Origin: Denitromonas iodatirespirans
Lineage (GTDB): Bacteria; Pseudomonadota; Gammaproteobacteria; Burkholderiales; Rhodocyclaceae
Assembly (NCBI RefSeq): GCF_018524365.1
Contig: NZ_JAEKFT010000021.1
Coordinates: forward strand, 24,112 to 88,111
Length of the DNA: 64,000 bases
Reading direction: 5' to 3'
Under the pieces are notes generated by a model. The model did no database searches. It was given only the letters and a program-made list of their open reading frames with translations, and was not told where the DNA came from. Positions within the stretch are counted from its first letter, which is position 1, and each line of letters begins with the position of its first letter. The translations under genes and the position numbers were made by a program. This document shows positions 45,259 through 54,695 of this stretch, one piece after another.

Positions 45259-47481
45259 ATGACGACCCGACATACCCGCATCGAAAACCTCTCGCGCCGC
45301 GACTTTCTCAAACAGGGCACCGGCCTCACCCTCGGCGTGCTCCTGCCCACCGTGCCGGCCCAACTGCTGGCCGCCGGCGCCGGACCGGGCATCGCAGGCA
45401 GCGGCCCGGTGGCGGCCGCCAGCTTCGCCCCCAACGCCTTCGTGCGCATCGGCGCCGACGACACCGTCACAGTGATCGCCAAGCATCTCGAAATGGGCCA
45501 GGGTGCCCACACCGGTCTGGCCACGCTGGTGGCCGAAGAACTGGACGCCGACTGGGCGCACGTGGTGGTCGAAGGCGCGCCGGCCGACGCCGCCCGCTAC
45601 AACAACCTGTTCTGGGGCAAGGCCCAGGGCACCGGCGGCAGCACTGCGCTCGCCAACTCTTTCATGCAATTGCGCCAGGCCGGCGCCGCCGCGCGCAGCA
45701 TGCTGGTGTCGGCCGCGGCCGCCGAATGGGGCGTGCCGGCCAGCGAGATCCTGGTGCGCGAGGGCGTGGTGAGCCATCCGAAAACCCAACGCCAGGCCCG
45801 TTTCGGCGCCCTGGCCGAGGCCGCCACCCGCCAGCCGGTGCCGGAATCGCCGACGCTCAAGGATCCGAAAGACTTCCGCCTCATCGGCCGCCATGCGCCG
45901 CGCAAGGACAGCCTGGCCAAGACCACCGGGCAGGCGACATTCACCCAGGACATAAAGCTGCCCGGCATGCTGGTGGCGGTGGTGGCGCACCCACCGCGCT
46001 TCGGCGCCACGGTCAAGTCGGTCGACGACAGCGCGGCGCGCAAGCTGCCCGGCGTGGTCGACGTGGTGCAGATTCCCACCGGCGTCGCCGTGTTGGCCCA
46101 TGACACCTGGCGCGCCAAGAAAGGCCGCGACGCGCTGAAGATCGAATGGGACAACAGCGCCGCCTGGCGCGGCAGCAGCGCCGCGGTCGTGGAGCGCTAC
46201 CGCGAACTGGCCGCCACACCCGGCCGGCCCGCACGTCAGGACGGCGACGTCGACGCCGCGCTGGGCAAGGCCGGCCGTGTCTTCGAGGCGGAGTTCGTCT
46301 TCCCCTACCTCGCCCATGCCGCGATGGAGCCGATGAACTGCGTCATCCGGCTCGACGCCGACGGCTGCGAGGTGTGGAACGGCGAGCAGTTCCAGACGCC
46401 CGACCAGCACGCCCTGGCCGCCCTGCTCGGCCTCAAACCCGAGCAGGTGAAGCTCAACATGCTATTCGCCGGCGGCAGCTTCGGCCGCCGCGCGGCGCCG
46501 AATTCGGACTACCTGCTGGAGGCCGGCCATATCGTCAAGGCGATTGACGGCCGGGCGCCGGTCAAGCTGGTGTGGCTGCGCGAAGACGACATGCGCGGCG
46601 GCAACTACCGCCCGCTCTACCTGCACCGCCTGCGCGCCGCGCTCGACGACGCCGGCCGGCCGCTGGCCTGGTCGCAGCGCATCGTCGGCCAATCCATCCT
46701 CACCGGCACCGCCTTCGAGCCGATGATGGTCAAGGACGGCATCGACGCCACCTCCGTCGAGGGCGCCGCCAACCTGCCCTATGCCGTGCCCAACCTGCAG
46801 GTCGAGCTGCACACCACCAATGCTGAGGTCAAGGTGCCGGTGCAGTGGTGGCGCTCGGTCGGCTCGACACACACCGGTTTTGCCACCGAGGCCTTCCTCG
46901 ACGAGCTGGCCACGGCGGCCGGCACCGACCCGGTCGACTACCGCCTCAACTTGCTCGACGCCCACCCGCGCCATGCCGCGGTGCTGCGCCTGGCCGCCGA
47001 CAAGGCCGGCTGGTCGGCCCCGCTGGCCGGGCGCGACGGCATGCGGCGCGGGCGCGGCGTGGCGCTGCATGAGTCGTTCAACACCATCGTCGCCCAAGTG
47101 GCCGAGGTGAGCGTCGCTGCCGACGGCACGTTCAAGCTCGACCGCGTGGTGTGTGCGCTCGACTGCGGCGTGGCGGTCAATCCGGACGTGATCCGCGCGC
47201 AGATGGAAGGCGGCATCGGCTTCGCGCTGGCCGCGGCGCTGACCGGCGAGATCACGCTCGATGACGGCCAGGTGGTGCAGTCCAACTTCCATGACTACCC
47301 GGTGCTGCGCATCGACCAGATGCCGGCGGTGGAGGTGCACATCGTCCCCTCGGCCGAAAAACCCACCGGCGTCGGCGAGCCTGGCGTGCCGCCACTCGCC
47401 CCGGCGCTTGCCAACGCCCTGTTCGCCGCCAGCGGCAAGCGCATCCGCCGCCTGCCGATCGGCGACCAGCTCAAGGCCTGA
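45259..47481 (+). CDS. Molybdopterin-binding subunit, xanthine dehydrogenase family (IorB-like)
   Basis: This 740-residue protein starts with a twin-arginine signal (SRRDFLK at 12-18 and a hydrophobic core), so the enzyme is probably exported folded to the periplasm. The molybdopterin-binding parts include QGTGGSTA, NGEQFQTPDQ, GGSFGRRAAPNSDY and the catalytic glutamate E707 in GVGEPGVPPLAP. It resembles isoquinoline 1-oxidoreductase and membrane aldehyde-dehydrogenase large subunits, with no separate FAD subunit. The ATG at 45259 has GAGGAA upstream; the frame open from 45181 overlaps the previous gene. Substrate is unknown; N-heterocycles or aldehydes are the usual candidates. Confidence 0.92.
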   Translation: MTTRHTRIENLSRRDFLKQGTGLTLGVLLPTVPAQLLAAGAGPGIAGSGPVAAASFAPNAFVRIGADDTVTVIAKHLEMGQGAHTGLATLVAEELDADWAHVVVEGAPADAARYNNLFWGKAQGTGGSTALANSFMQLRQAGAAARSMLVSAAAAEWGVPASEILVREGVVSHPKTQRQARFGALAEAATRQPVPESPTLKDPKDFRLIGRHAPRKDSLAKTTGQATFTQDIKLPGMLVAVVAHPPRFGATVKSVDDSAARKLPGVVDVVQIPTGVAVLAHDTWRAKKGRDALKIEWDNSAAWRGSSAAVVERYRELAATPGRPARQDGDVDAALGKAGRVFEAEFVFPYLAHAAMEPMNCVIRLDADGCEVWNGEQFQTPDQHALAALLGLKPEQVKLNMLFAGGSFGRRAAPNSDYLLEAGHIVKAIDGRAPVKLVWLREDDMRGGNYRPLYLHRLRAALDDAGRPLAWSQRIVGQSILTGTAFEPMMVKDGIDATSVEGAANLPYAVPNLQVELHTTNAEVKVPVQWWRSVGSTHTGFATEAFLDELATAAGTDPVDYRLNLLDAHPRHAAVLRLAADKAGWSAPLAGRDGMRRGRGVALHESFNTIVAQVAEVSVAADGTFKLDRVVCALDCGVAVNPDVIRAQMEGGIGFALAAALTGEITLDDGQVVQSNFHDYPVLRIDQMPAVEVHIVPSAEKPTGVGEPGVPPLAPALANALFAASGKRIRRLPIGDQLKA

Positions 47482-47486
47482 GCGCC

Positions 47487-48512
47487 ATGGACAGCCTCGA
47501 CCTGGAAGTACTCACCCGCGCGCGCGACTGGCTCGCCGACGGCCGGCGGGTGATGCTCGCCACGGTGGTGCGCACCTGGGGCTCCTCGCCGCGCCCACCG
47601 GGCGCCCTGCTCGCCCTGCGCGACGACGGCCGCGCGGTCGGCTCGGTGTCCGGCGGCTGCATCGAGGACGACCTCATCCGCCGCCTCGCCGCCGAGGGCC
47701 TGCCGGCGCAGCCGCAGGTGGTGAGCTACGGCGTCGGCGCCGAAGAGGCGCGCCGCTTCGGCCTGCCCTGCGGCGGCACCATGGAACTGGTGCTCGAACC
47801 GCTCGACCGGCCCGCGCCGCTCGATGCGCTACTTGCCCGGCTCGCCGCCGGCGAGCTCGTCGAACGCCGGCTGACGCTGGCCAGCGGCGCCGTGCAGCTC
47901 GCCGCCGCGCACCCCGAACAAGGCCCAAGCTTCGACGGACGCACCCTGGTGAGCGTGTTCGGGCCGCGCTACCGGTTGCTGCTGATCGGCGCCGGCCAGC
48001 TCTCGGCGATTCTCGCGCGCATGGCGCTGGCGCTCGATTTCGCCGTCACGGTGTGCGACCCGCGCGAAGAGTGGTCCGAGGAATGGGCGGTGCCCGGCAC
48101 CACGCTCAGCCGCGAGATGCCCGACGACCTGGTCATCGCCATGCGCCCCGACGCCCGCATGGCCGTCATCGCCCTGACCCACGACCCCAAGCTCGACGAC
48201 CTCGCGCTGATGGAGGCGCTGCGCACACCGGCCTTCTATGTCGCCGCCCTCGGCTCGCGCCGCAACAACGCGGTGCGCCGCGAGCGGTTGCGCGAATTCG
48301 ATCTCGACGAAGCCCAGGTCGCCGCCCTGCGCGGCCCGGCCGGGCTCTACATCGGCAGCCGCACGCCGGCCGAGATTGCCGTGTCTGTCGCCGCTGAACT
48401 GGTGGCCGTCAAGAACGGCGTCGCGCCCGAGCGCGTGCTGCCGGTGGCCGAGGCCAAGGCCGCGCTTGAGGTGGCCGCCGACACCCTGTCGGCCTGTCGC
48501 AGCGGCGGATGA
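47487..48512 (+). CDS. XdhC family molybdenum cofactor insertion protein
   Basis: This 341-residue protein has both XdhC domains: N-terminal TWGSSPRPPGALLALRDDGRAVGSVSGGCIEDDL with the conserved Cys, and a C-terminal Rossmann part (LLLIGAGQLSAILARMA...CDPREEW...ALGSRRNN...GLYIGSRTPAEIAVSVAAELVA). XdhC binds and sulfurates the molybdenum cofactor and inserts it in the hydroxylase. It begins 5 bases after the large subunit and overlaps the next gene by four. Confidence 0.94.
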   Translation: MDSLDLEVLTRARDWLADGRRVMLATVVRTWGSSPRPPGALLALRDDGRAVGSVSGGCIEDDLIRRLAAEGLPAQPQVVSYGVGAEEARRFGLPCGGTMELVLEPLDRPAPLDALLARLAAGELVERRLTLASGAVQLAAAHPEQGPSFDGRTLVSVFGPRYRLLLIGAGQLSAILARMALALDFAVTVCDPREEWSEEWAVPGTTLSREMPDDLVIAMRPDARMAVIALTHDPKLDDLALMEALRTPAFYVAALGSRRNNAVRRERLREFDLDEAQVAALRGPAGLYIGSRTPAEIAVSVAAELVAVKNGVAPERVLPVAEAKAALEVAADTLSACRSGG

Positions 48513-49084
48513 ACCCGCAAGGCATCCTGCTCGCCGCCGGCTACGGCCGGCGCTTCGACCCCACCGGCGGGCAGGACAAGCTCCTCGCCCCGCTCGCCGA
48601 CGGCCGCCCCGTGCTGTGGCACAGTGCCCGCGCACTGGCCGACGCCCTGCCCGGTAGCCTCGCGGTGATCCGCCCCGGCCAGCCGGAGCGCGCCCGCTGG
48701 CTGCGTGAGGCCGGCTGCCGCGTCCTCGAAGCGCCCACCGCCGAGGCCGGCATGGGCCACGCGCTGGCCGCCGCCATGGCCGCCAGCGCCGAGGCCGACG
48801 GCTGGGTCGTCGCCCTGGCCGACATGCCCTGGCTCCCCCCCGCCGCCATCCGCGCCGTCGCCGCCCGCCTTACCCCCCCCGCCACCGTCACCGCCCCCCG
48901 CCACGCCGGCCGGCGCGGCCACCCGGTCGGCTTCGGCCGGGCCTGGGGCGCGCAACTGATGGCACTCGACGGCGACCAGGGCGCGCGCGCGCTGCTGAGT
49001 TCGGCGACGCTGACGCTGTTCGACTGGGACGATGCCGGGGTGCTCAGGGATGTCGACACGCGGGACGATCTGCCGGATCGCTGA
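48509..49084 (+). CDS. MobA-like nucleotidyltransferase (MocA family)
   Basis: This 191-residue protein is a MobA-type nucleotidyltransferase with the N-terminal LLAAGYGRRFDPTGGQDKLL loop, GMGHALAAAM, the metal-binding LADMPWLPP and a late PRHAGRRGHPVGF. MocA-type enzymes attach CMP to the molybdenum cofactor, which is the form used by xanthine-oxidase family enzymes, so this gene completes the cofactor chain of the operon. Its start overlaps the xdhC stop (ATGA). Confidence 0.9.
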   Translation: MNPQGILLAAGYGRRFDPTGGQDKLLAPLADGRPVLWHSARALADALPGSLAVIRPGQPERARWLREAGCRVLEAPTAEAGMGHALAAAMAASAEADGWVVALADMPWLPPAAIRAVAARLTPPATVTAPRHAGRRGHPVGFGRAWGAQLMALDGDQGARALLSSATLTLFDWDDAGVLRDVDTRDDLPDR

Positions 49085-49272
49085 CCCGCATCCCTCCGGT
49101 TTGCTTGGCACGGCGAACGCATCCGGCGAGGGAGACGCATCTGCGCCGCTCGGCGACAGCGGCGTGTCTTTCTGACGGCCGCCCGACCGGGGTGGCCGGT
49201 GTGCTGTCTGCGGGTCGTTCAGGCGCTCGGGCGCGGCCGGCGCCTACCGCGTGTTGCGATCCCCGGGCGGGC

Positions 49273-50187
49273 TTACCGGCCCCCGGCGGAGGAGCCGTCG
49301 TCTGCGAGCTCCCTGAACAGCCAATCCTGGAAGCTCCGGATCTTCGGCAGATCGACCTTCGATTTGAGCACGTTGAAGGTATAGGCCTGCACCTGCAAGC
49401 CTTCGCGACCGAAGGGCGCGACGAGCCGCCCGCTCTCCAGTTCGCGTTCGACGAGCAGCAGGCTGTCCAGACACACCCCGAGCCCGTCCACCGCCGCACT
49501 GATGGACATGAAGGAGCGGTCGAAGCGCAGCCCGCGCGAGATGTCGAGCTTCACCTTGCGATGCTGGCGCATCCAGTCCCGCCAGGTGACCAGGCACCGC
49601 ACGCTGTGGATCAGCATGTGATGGCCCAGGTCTTCCATGGAAGCGAGCGGCCGGTCCTCGGTGATGAGGCCCGGCGCACACAGCGGAACGATGGTCTCCG
49701 GCGGCAGCGGCAGCACCAGGGTGCCCGCGGGCTGCAACTGGCGCATGCCGTAGCGGATGTCCACATCGAACTCTTCCTGCATCAGATCGACCGGTGACAC
49801 CGAGGCGTTGAGCCGCACATCCACGTCCGGCTGCAGCGCGCTGTAGCGCGCCAGTCGCGGCATCAGCCATTGGGTGGCGAAGCTCGGTGTGCAGTGAATG
49901 GAGAGGATGTCGCTCTTCTCCGCACCCGCCACATTGCGGGTCGCCGCCTCGATGCGGGCGAAGGCCGCCGAGATCTCTTCGGCGTACTTGCGGCCGGCAT
50001 CGGTGAGCACCACCGCCCGGTGCACCCGATGGAACAGACGCACCCCGACCAGCTCCTCCAGCAGCTTCACCTGATGGCTGATGGCGGACGGTGTGACGAA
50101 CAGATCGTCTGCTGCAAGCGCGAAGGATTCGAAGCGCGCCGCGGCTTCAAAAGCCTGTATGGCCTTCAGGGAGATGCGATTGTGCAT
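49273..50187 (-). CDS. LysR family transcriptional regulator (GcvA-like)
   Basis: This 304-residue protein is of the GcvA subgroup: SLKAIQAFEAAARFESFALAADDLFVTPSAISHQVKLLEELVGVRLFHR, and an effector domain with VDIRYG and MEDLGHHMLIHS. It is divergent from the split-transketolase operon, with 209 bases between, and is the likely regulator of that cluster. The intergenic region is A+T-rich near the regulator start (ATAAATTCAATTCAC at about 50199-50213), a probable site for promoters and binding. Confidence 0.9.
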   Translation of the reverse strand: MHNRISLKAIQAFEAAARFESFALAADDLFVTPSAISHQVKLLEELVGVRLFHRVHRAVVLTDAGRKYAEEISAAFARIEAATRNVAGAEKSDILSIHCTPSFATQWLMPRLARYSALQPDVDVRLNASVSPVDLMQEEFDVDIRYGMRQLQPAGTLVLPLPPETIVPLCAPGLITEDRPLASMEDLGHHMLIHSVRCLVTWRDWMRQHRKVKLDISRGLRFDRSFMSISAAVDGLGVCLDSLLLVERELESGRLVAPFGREGLQVQAYTFNVLKSKVDLPKIRSFQDWLFRELADDGSSAGGR

Positions 50188-50396
50188 TGCAGCGCATTCA
50201 TAAATTCAATTCACTCATCTGCCGCTTTTATTCGTTTGAGCGATTTTTATCAAGCCCGTAAGCTGTTTTCCATTGACCGACGCCCCCGAAAAACCCCGTG
50301 TCCTGCAGGTGTCGGCAAGCGGAAAACACCCCGTCAAAGACGCGCCATGCCGTCGCACCGGCGTCAGCCGACCGGCTTCGGAACAAGGAGAACTGA

Positions 50397-51251
50397 ATGA
50401 ACACACCCAGCGACACCGGCCTCCAGGCCAAGCTCGCCGAGCACGCCTACCGCATCCGCCGCTTCGCGCTGCAGATGGGCGAGGTGCAGGGCCAGGGCTA
50501 TGTGGGCCAGGCCCTCGGCTACGCCGATGTACTCGCGGTGGCCTACTGCCATGCCATGAGCTTCCGCCCGGACGACCCGGAATGGCAAGGGCGCGACCGC
50601 TTCCTGCTCTCCCACGGCCACTACGCGATCGCCTTCTATGCGGCCCTGATCGAGGCCGGCATCATCCCCGAAGACGAACTGGAGTCCTACGGTTCCGACG
50701 ACAGCCGCCTGCCCATGTCCGGCATGGCGACCTACACGCCGGGAATGGAAATCTCGGGCGGATCGCTGGGCCAGGGCCTGCCGATCGCCGTGGGCATGGC
50801 GCTGGGCCTGCGTCTCAAGGGCAACCCGGCCTTTGTCTACAACTCCATGTCCGACGGCGAGCTGGACGAAGGCTCGACCTGGGAAGCGGCCATGGGCGCC
50901 GCCCACCACGGCCTGGGCAACCTGATCTGCCTGGTGGACATCAACAACCAGCAGGCCGACGGCCCCTCCAGCAAGGTGATGGGCTTCGAGCCGCTGGCCG
51001 ACAAGTGGGCGTCCTTCGGCTGGCATGTGCAGCGGGTGGACGGCAACGACCTGCCCGCCGTGATCGCCGCCTTCGATACCGCGCGCCAGCTGGCCGAGGC
51101 CAAGCCCCGCGTCATCCTCTTCGACACCCTCATGGGCAAGGGCGTGCCCTTCCTCGAAGCGCGCGAGAAGAACCATTTCATCCGTGTCGATCCGCCCGAG
51201 TGGCAACAGGCCCTCGACATTCTCGACCAAGCGCAGGGAGCCGCCCGATGA
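50397..51251 (+). CDS. Transketolase, N-terminal (TPP-binding) subunit
   Basis: This 284-residue protein is the pyrophosphate-binding half of a two-subunit transketolase: FLLSHGHYAIAFYAALIEAG early, GSLGQGLPIAVGMALGLRLKG, the TPP motif SDGELDEGSTWEA (from about residue 152) continuing NLICLVDINNQQADG, then DTLMGKGVPFLE...HF. The partner half follows with a four-base overlap. Split transketolases occur in central metabolism of some bacteria and in special catabolic routes such as D-apiose use. AAGGAG precedes the ATG. It is the first gene of the plus-strand cluster. Confidence 0.94.
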   Translation: MNTPSDTGLQAKLAEHAYRIRRFALQMGEVQGQGYVGQALGYADVLAVAYCHAMSFRPDDPEWQGRDRFLLSHGHYAIAFYAALIEAGIIPEDELESYGSDDSRLPMSGMATYTPGMEISGGSLGQGLPIAVGMALGLRLKGNPAFVYNSMSDGELDEGSTWEAAMGAAHHGLGNLICLVDINNQQADGPSSKVMGFEPLADKWASFGWHVQRVDGNDLPAVIAAFDTARQLAEAKPRVILFDTLMGKGVPFLEAREKNHFIRVDPPEWQQALDILDQAQGAAR

Positions 51252-52249
51252 GCACCGCCACCGCCAAGAAACCCCGTCTGACCACCTCGGCGATGATCGC
51301 CTCGATCGCCTCCGAAGGGCAGCGCACGATCGCCGCCCCCTTCGGCAAGGCCCTGGTCACGCTGGCCGAGCAACGCCCCGAGATCGTCGGGCTGACCGCC
51401 GACCTGGCCAAGTACACCGATCTGCATCTGTTCGGCCAGGCCTATCCCGAGCGCTTCTTCCAGATGGGCATGGCCGAGCAGCTGCTGATGGCCGCCGCCG
51501 GCGGCATGGCCAAGGAAGGCTTCATGCCCTTCGCCACCACCTACGCGGTGTTCGGCACCCGGCGCGCCTTCGACTTCGTGCATCAGGTGATCGCCGAGGA
51601 GAACCTCAATGTCAAACTGTGCTGCGCGCTGCCGGGCCTGACCACCGGCTACGGCCCGAGCCACCAGGCCGCGGAAGACCTGGCGCTGGTGCGCGCCATT
51701 CCGGGCATGACGGTGATCGACCCGTGCGACGCGCTCGACATCGAGCAGGCCGTGCCGGCCATCGCGGCCCACAACGGCCCGGTCTACATGCGTCTGCTGC
51801 GCGGCAACGTACCGCTGGTGCTCGATGAGTACGACTACAAGTTCGAGCTGGGCAAGGCCAAGCTGCTGCGCGGCGGCAACGATGTGCTGCTGATCGCCTC
51901 CGGCATCATGACCATGCGCTCGCTCGAGGTGGCCAGCGCGCTCGCCGCCGACCAGGTGGACGTGGCTGTGCTGCATGTGCCCACCATCAAGCCGCTGGAC
52001 ACCGCCACCATCCTCGCCGAAGCGAGCCGCTCGGGCCGGCTGGTGGTCGTCGCCGAGAACCACACCACCGTGGGGGGCCTGGGCGAAGCGGTGGCCACCG
52101 CGCTGCTGACCGCCGGCGTGAGCCCGCAGTTCCGCCAGATCGCCCTGCCCGACGCCTTCCTCGACGCCGGCGCGCTGCCCACCCTGCACGACCGCTACGG
52201 CATCTCGACCGACGCCATGGCCAAGACCATCAAGACGTGGCTGGCCTGA
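51248..52249 (+). CDS. Transketolase, C-terminal subunit
   Basis: This 333-residue protein supplies the pyrimidine-binding and C-terminal domains of the split transketolase: VGLTADLAKYTDL, MGMAEQLLMAAAGGMAKEG with the conserved Glu at about residue 76, then PSHQAAEDLALVRAIPGMTVIDPCDA and a C-terminal transketolase_C domain (LLRGGNDVLLIASGIMT...VVAENHTTVGGLGEAVA). It overlaps the N-terminal subunit by four bases (ATGA), so equal production is expected. It has a slightly extended N-terminus of about 35 residues. Confidence 0.94.
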   Translation: MSTATAKKPRLTTSAMIASIASEGQRTIAAPFGKALVTLAEQRPEIVGLTADLAKYTDLHLFGQAYPERFFQMGMAEQLLMAAAGGMAKEGFMPFATTYAVFGTRRAFDFVHQVIAEENLNVKLCCALPGLTTGYGPSHQAAEDLALVRAIPGMTVIDPCDALDIEQAVPAIAAHNGPVYMRLLRGNVPLVLDEYDYKFELGKAKLLRGGNDVLLIASGIMTMRSLEVASALAADQVDVAVLHVPTIKPLDTATILAEASRSGRLVVVAENHTTVGGLGEAVATALLTAGVSPQFRQIALPDAFLDAGALPTLHDRYGISTDAMAKTIKTWLA

Positions 52250-52278
52250 CACCCCCGACCCCAACCAAGGACCTCACC

Positions 52279-53043
52279 ATGACTCAATCCCTGCTTCTCC
52301 AGGACAAGGTCGCCATCGTCACCGGTGGCGCCGGCCGCAACGGCCTGGGCTACGCCTCCGCGAAGATGATGGCCGCCCACGGCGCCCGCGTCGCGATTCT
52401 CGACCTCGAACAGGCCGACCCGACCGCCGCCGCCGCCGAACTGGGCCCGCAGCACATCGGCCTGGTGGCCGACGTAACCGACAAGGCCTCGTGCGTGGCC
52501 GCCGCCGGCCAGGTGCTCAAGCACTTGGGCCGCATCGACATCCTGCTCAACAACGCCGGCATCACCCAGCCGATCAAGACGCTCGACATCACCGGTGCCA
52601 ACTACGACGCGGTGCTCGACGTGAATCTGCGCGGCACGCTGTACATGTCGCAGGCGGCCATCCCGGCCATGCGCGAGCAGAAATCGGGCGCGATCGTGTG
52701 CATCTCGTCGGTGTCCGCCCAGCGTGGCGGCGGCATTCTCGGCGGCCCGCACTACTCGGCCGCCAAGGCCGGCGTGCTCGGCCTGGCCAAGGCCATGGCA
52801 CGCGAGTTCGGCGCCGACAACATCCGCGTCAATTGCATCACCCCGGGGCTGATCGCCACCGACATCAATAAGGGCAAGATCCCCGAGGACAAGCGCGCCG
52901 CCATCCTCGATTCGATCCCGCTGGGTTGCATCGGCGAGCCTGACGACGTGGCCGGCTGCGTGGTGTTCCTCGCCAGCGACCTGTCCAAGTACTGCACCGG
53001 CATCACCGTCGACGTCAATGGCGGCATGTTGATTCACGGCTGA
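52279..53043 (+). CDS. Short-chain dehydrogenase/reductase
   Basis: This 254-residue classical SDR has the cofactor motif TGGAGRNGLGYA, with an added Asn in TGxxxGxG, NNAG in LLNNAGITQP, catalytic Ser in SSVSAQRGGG, and Y-x3-K in HYSAAKAG. The Asp of LDLEQ after beta2 favours NAD+. It is 29 bases after the split transketolase and probably oxidises or reduces the hydroxy group that makes the transketolase substrate. The ATG at 52279 has AAGGA upstream. Confidence 0.92.
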   Translation: MTQSLLLQDKVAIVTGGAGRNGLGYASAKMMAAHGARVAILDLEQADPTAAAAELGPQHIGLVADVTDKASCVAAAGQVLKHLGRIDILLNNAGITQPIKTLDITGANYDAVLDVNLRGTLYMSQAAIPAMREQKSGAIVCISSVSAQRGGGILGGPHYSAAKAGVLGLAKAMAREFGADNIRVNCITPGLIATDINKGKIPEDKRAAILDSIPLGCIGEPDDVAGCVVFLASDLSKYCTGITVDVNGGMLIHG

Positions 53044-53055
53044 CGCTGTTCAGCC

Positions 53056-53133
53056 GGAGGCCCCGCCCCTCCTCCGCGGGGTCTCCACCCGATCGCTTCG
53101 GTTCAGCACAGGGCCCGCCTGAACAACGGGCCC
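53056..53133 (+). promoter_or_regulatory. Two intercistronic hairpins between SDR and TRAP genes
   Basis: The 120-base gap before dctP holds two stems: GGAGGCCCCGC with GCGGGGTCTCC (53056-53066 and 53076-53086), and GGGCCCG with CGGGCCC (53111-53117 and 53127-53133). No T run follows. Such stems commonly protect the mRNA end and raise the level of the binding protein relative to the neighbours. Confidence 0.5.
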
Positions 53134-53163
53134 GACACCCAAAGGAAAGAACGGAGACAGACC

Positions 53164-54132
53164 ATGAAAAAATTGATGATTGCCGTCGCTGCGACGGTTG
53201 CAATGAGCACCTCCTCGGCCTGGGCGCAGACCGTCCTGCGCATGTCCCACAACGCGGCGCCGGGCAACCCCAAGGCCGAAGCCTCGCTCAAGTTTGCAGA
53301 GCTGGTGGCGCAAAAGACCGGCGGCCGCGTCAAGGTCGAAGTGGGTGGCAGCGCGCAGTTCGGCGACGATGCCGAGTCGATCACCAACCTGCGCCTGGGT
53401 ACCTTGGCCTTCAGCGCCAACTCCCAGGGCACGACCTCCAGCGTCGTCCCGGAATTCGGCCTGCTCGGCCTGCCCTTCCTCTTCCGCGACCTCGAGCACG
53501 CCTACAAGGTGGTCGACGGCCCGGTGGGCGACAAGCTCGGCGAGTACGCCGACAAGAAAGGCCTGGTGCTGCTGGCCCTGTGGGACAACGGCATCCGTCA
53601 GGTGAGCAACAACACGCGTCCGATCGCCAAGCCCGATGACCTGGCCGGTATCAAGCTGCGCACCCCGCCCGATCCCATGACCCTGGACATCTTCAAGTCC
53701 CTGGGCGCCAACCCGGCCCCGCTGGCCTTCTCCGAGCTGTACATCGCCCTCCAGCAAGGCGTGTTCGACGGCCAGGAGAACCCGCTGATGAACATCTACT
53801 CCTCCAAGCTCTTCGAGGTGCAGAAATACATCTCCCTGACCGGCCACAAGTACGAGTCCACGCCGCTGCTGGCCAGCAAGATGATCTTCAGCACCCTCTC
53901 GAAGGACGACCAGAAGGCGGTCCGCGAAGCGGCGGTCGAGGCGGGCAAGCTGAACCGGGACATGTCGCTGGCGGCCGACGCCGACCTGCGCAAGAAGCTC
54001 GCCGACGCCGGCGTCCAGTTCAACACGGTCGACCAGGCCCCGTTCGTCGCCAAGACCAAGCCGGTCTATGACCAGTGGGCGGCCAAGTATCCGGACATGG
54101 TCAAGCTGATCGTCACCGAGGCGGCCAAGTAA
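53164..54132 (+). CDS. dctP: TRAP transporter solute-binding protein DctP
   Basis: This 322-residue protein has a Sec signal peptide (residues 1-21, ending AWA-Q) and the DctP fold: ADNLRLG-like ITNLRLGTLAFSANS, LFRDLEHAYKVVDG, and the ligand-binding core GIKLRTPPDPMTLDIFKSLGANPAPLAFSELYIALQQGVFDGQENP, whose Arg fixes the carboxylate of the ligand. It captures the substrate in the periplasm. The sequence belongs to the broad sugar-acid/carboxylate TRAP group. The stop overlaps the dctQ start (TAATG). Confidence 0.94.
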   Translation: MKKLMIAVAATVAMSTSSAWAQTVLRMSHNAAPGNPKAEASLKFAELVAQKTGGRVKVEVGGSAQFGDDAESITNLRLGTLAFSANSQGTTSSVVPEFGLLGLPFLFRDLEHAYKVVDGPVGDKLGEYADKKGLVLLALWDNGIRQVSNNTRPIAKPDDLAGIKLRTPPDPMTLDIFKSLGANPAPLAFSELYIALQQGVFDGQENPLMNIYSSKLFEVQKYISLTGHKYESTPLLASKMIFSTLSKDDQKAVREAAVEAGKLNRDMSLAADADLRKKLADAGVQFNTVDQAPFVAKTKPVYDQWAAKYPDMVKLIVTEAAK

Positions 54133-54695
54133 TGGACACCACCCACACGCCGCTGGCGGCAGCGCCCGCAGGCCCTGCAGCTCTGGTGGTGCGGTGGGTG
54201 GACAACACGATCGTGGGCATCAGCACGGTGCTCGCGATCGGCTCTCTGGCCGTCATGTTCGTCTCGCTGATGGCCGAGGTGATTGTCCGCTACCTCACCA
54301 ATCAGGGCATGGGCTGGCCAACCGAGATGCCCAACATCCTGTTTCCCTGGCTCGTCATGGGCGGGGTCGTCATGGCGGCGCAGCGCGGCCAGCACATTGC
54401 CGTGACCGCCCTGAACGGCATGCTTGGCAAGGGCGGCAACCGGATCCTGCTGGTCTCTCACCAGATCCTCATCGCTGCCACCTTCTTCTACCTCGCCTGG
54501 GTCGGTCTGGACGTGATCGAGATCACCGGCAGCGAGGCCTACCCGGTCACCGGCATCACGGCCCAGTGGGCCTATCTCGCCATGATCTTCGGCTTCGTCG
54601 GTCTTGGCCTCACCGCACTGACCACCCTCGTGCGCGTGCTGCAGGCCGCCGATCCGCTCTCGGTTCGCGTCCATCACATCGAGGAGGACCTATGA
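54132..54695 (+). CDS. dctQ: TRAP transporter small permease DctQ
   Basis: This 187-residue protein has four predicted membrane helices, the DctQ pattern, including VDNTIVGISTVLAIGSLAVMFVSLMAEVIVRYLTN, WPTEMPNILFPWLVMGG and GLTALTTLVRVLQ. It is the small membrane subunit that pairs with DctM. The ATG at 54132 overlaps the dctP stop and its end overlaps dctM by four bases. Confidence 0.9.
   Translation: MDTTHTPLAAAPAGPAALVVRWVDNTIVGISTVLAIGSLAVMFVSLMAEVIVRYLTNQGMGWPTEMPNILFPWLVMGGVVMAAQRGQHIAVTALNGMLGKGGNRILLVSHQILIAATFFYLAWVGLDVIEITGSEAYPVTGITAQWAYLAMIFGFVGLGLTALTTLVRVLQAADPLSVRVHHIEEDL

Noticed and set aside
50397..52249. Assignment of the split transketolase to D-apiose catabolism (AptAB)
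   Set aside because: The isomerase and apulose kinase needed for that route are not encoded nearby, and the cluster exits through glycerate instead.
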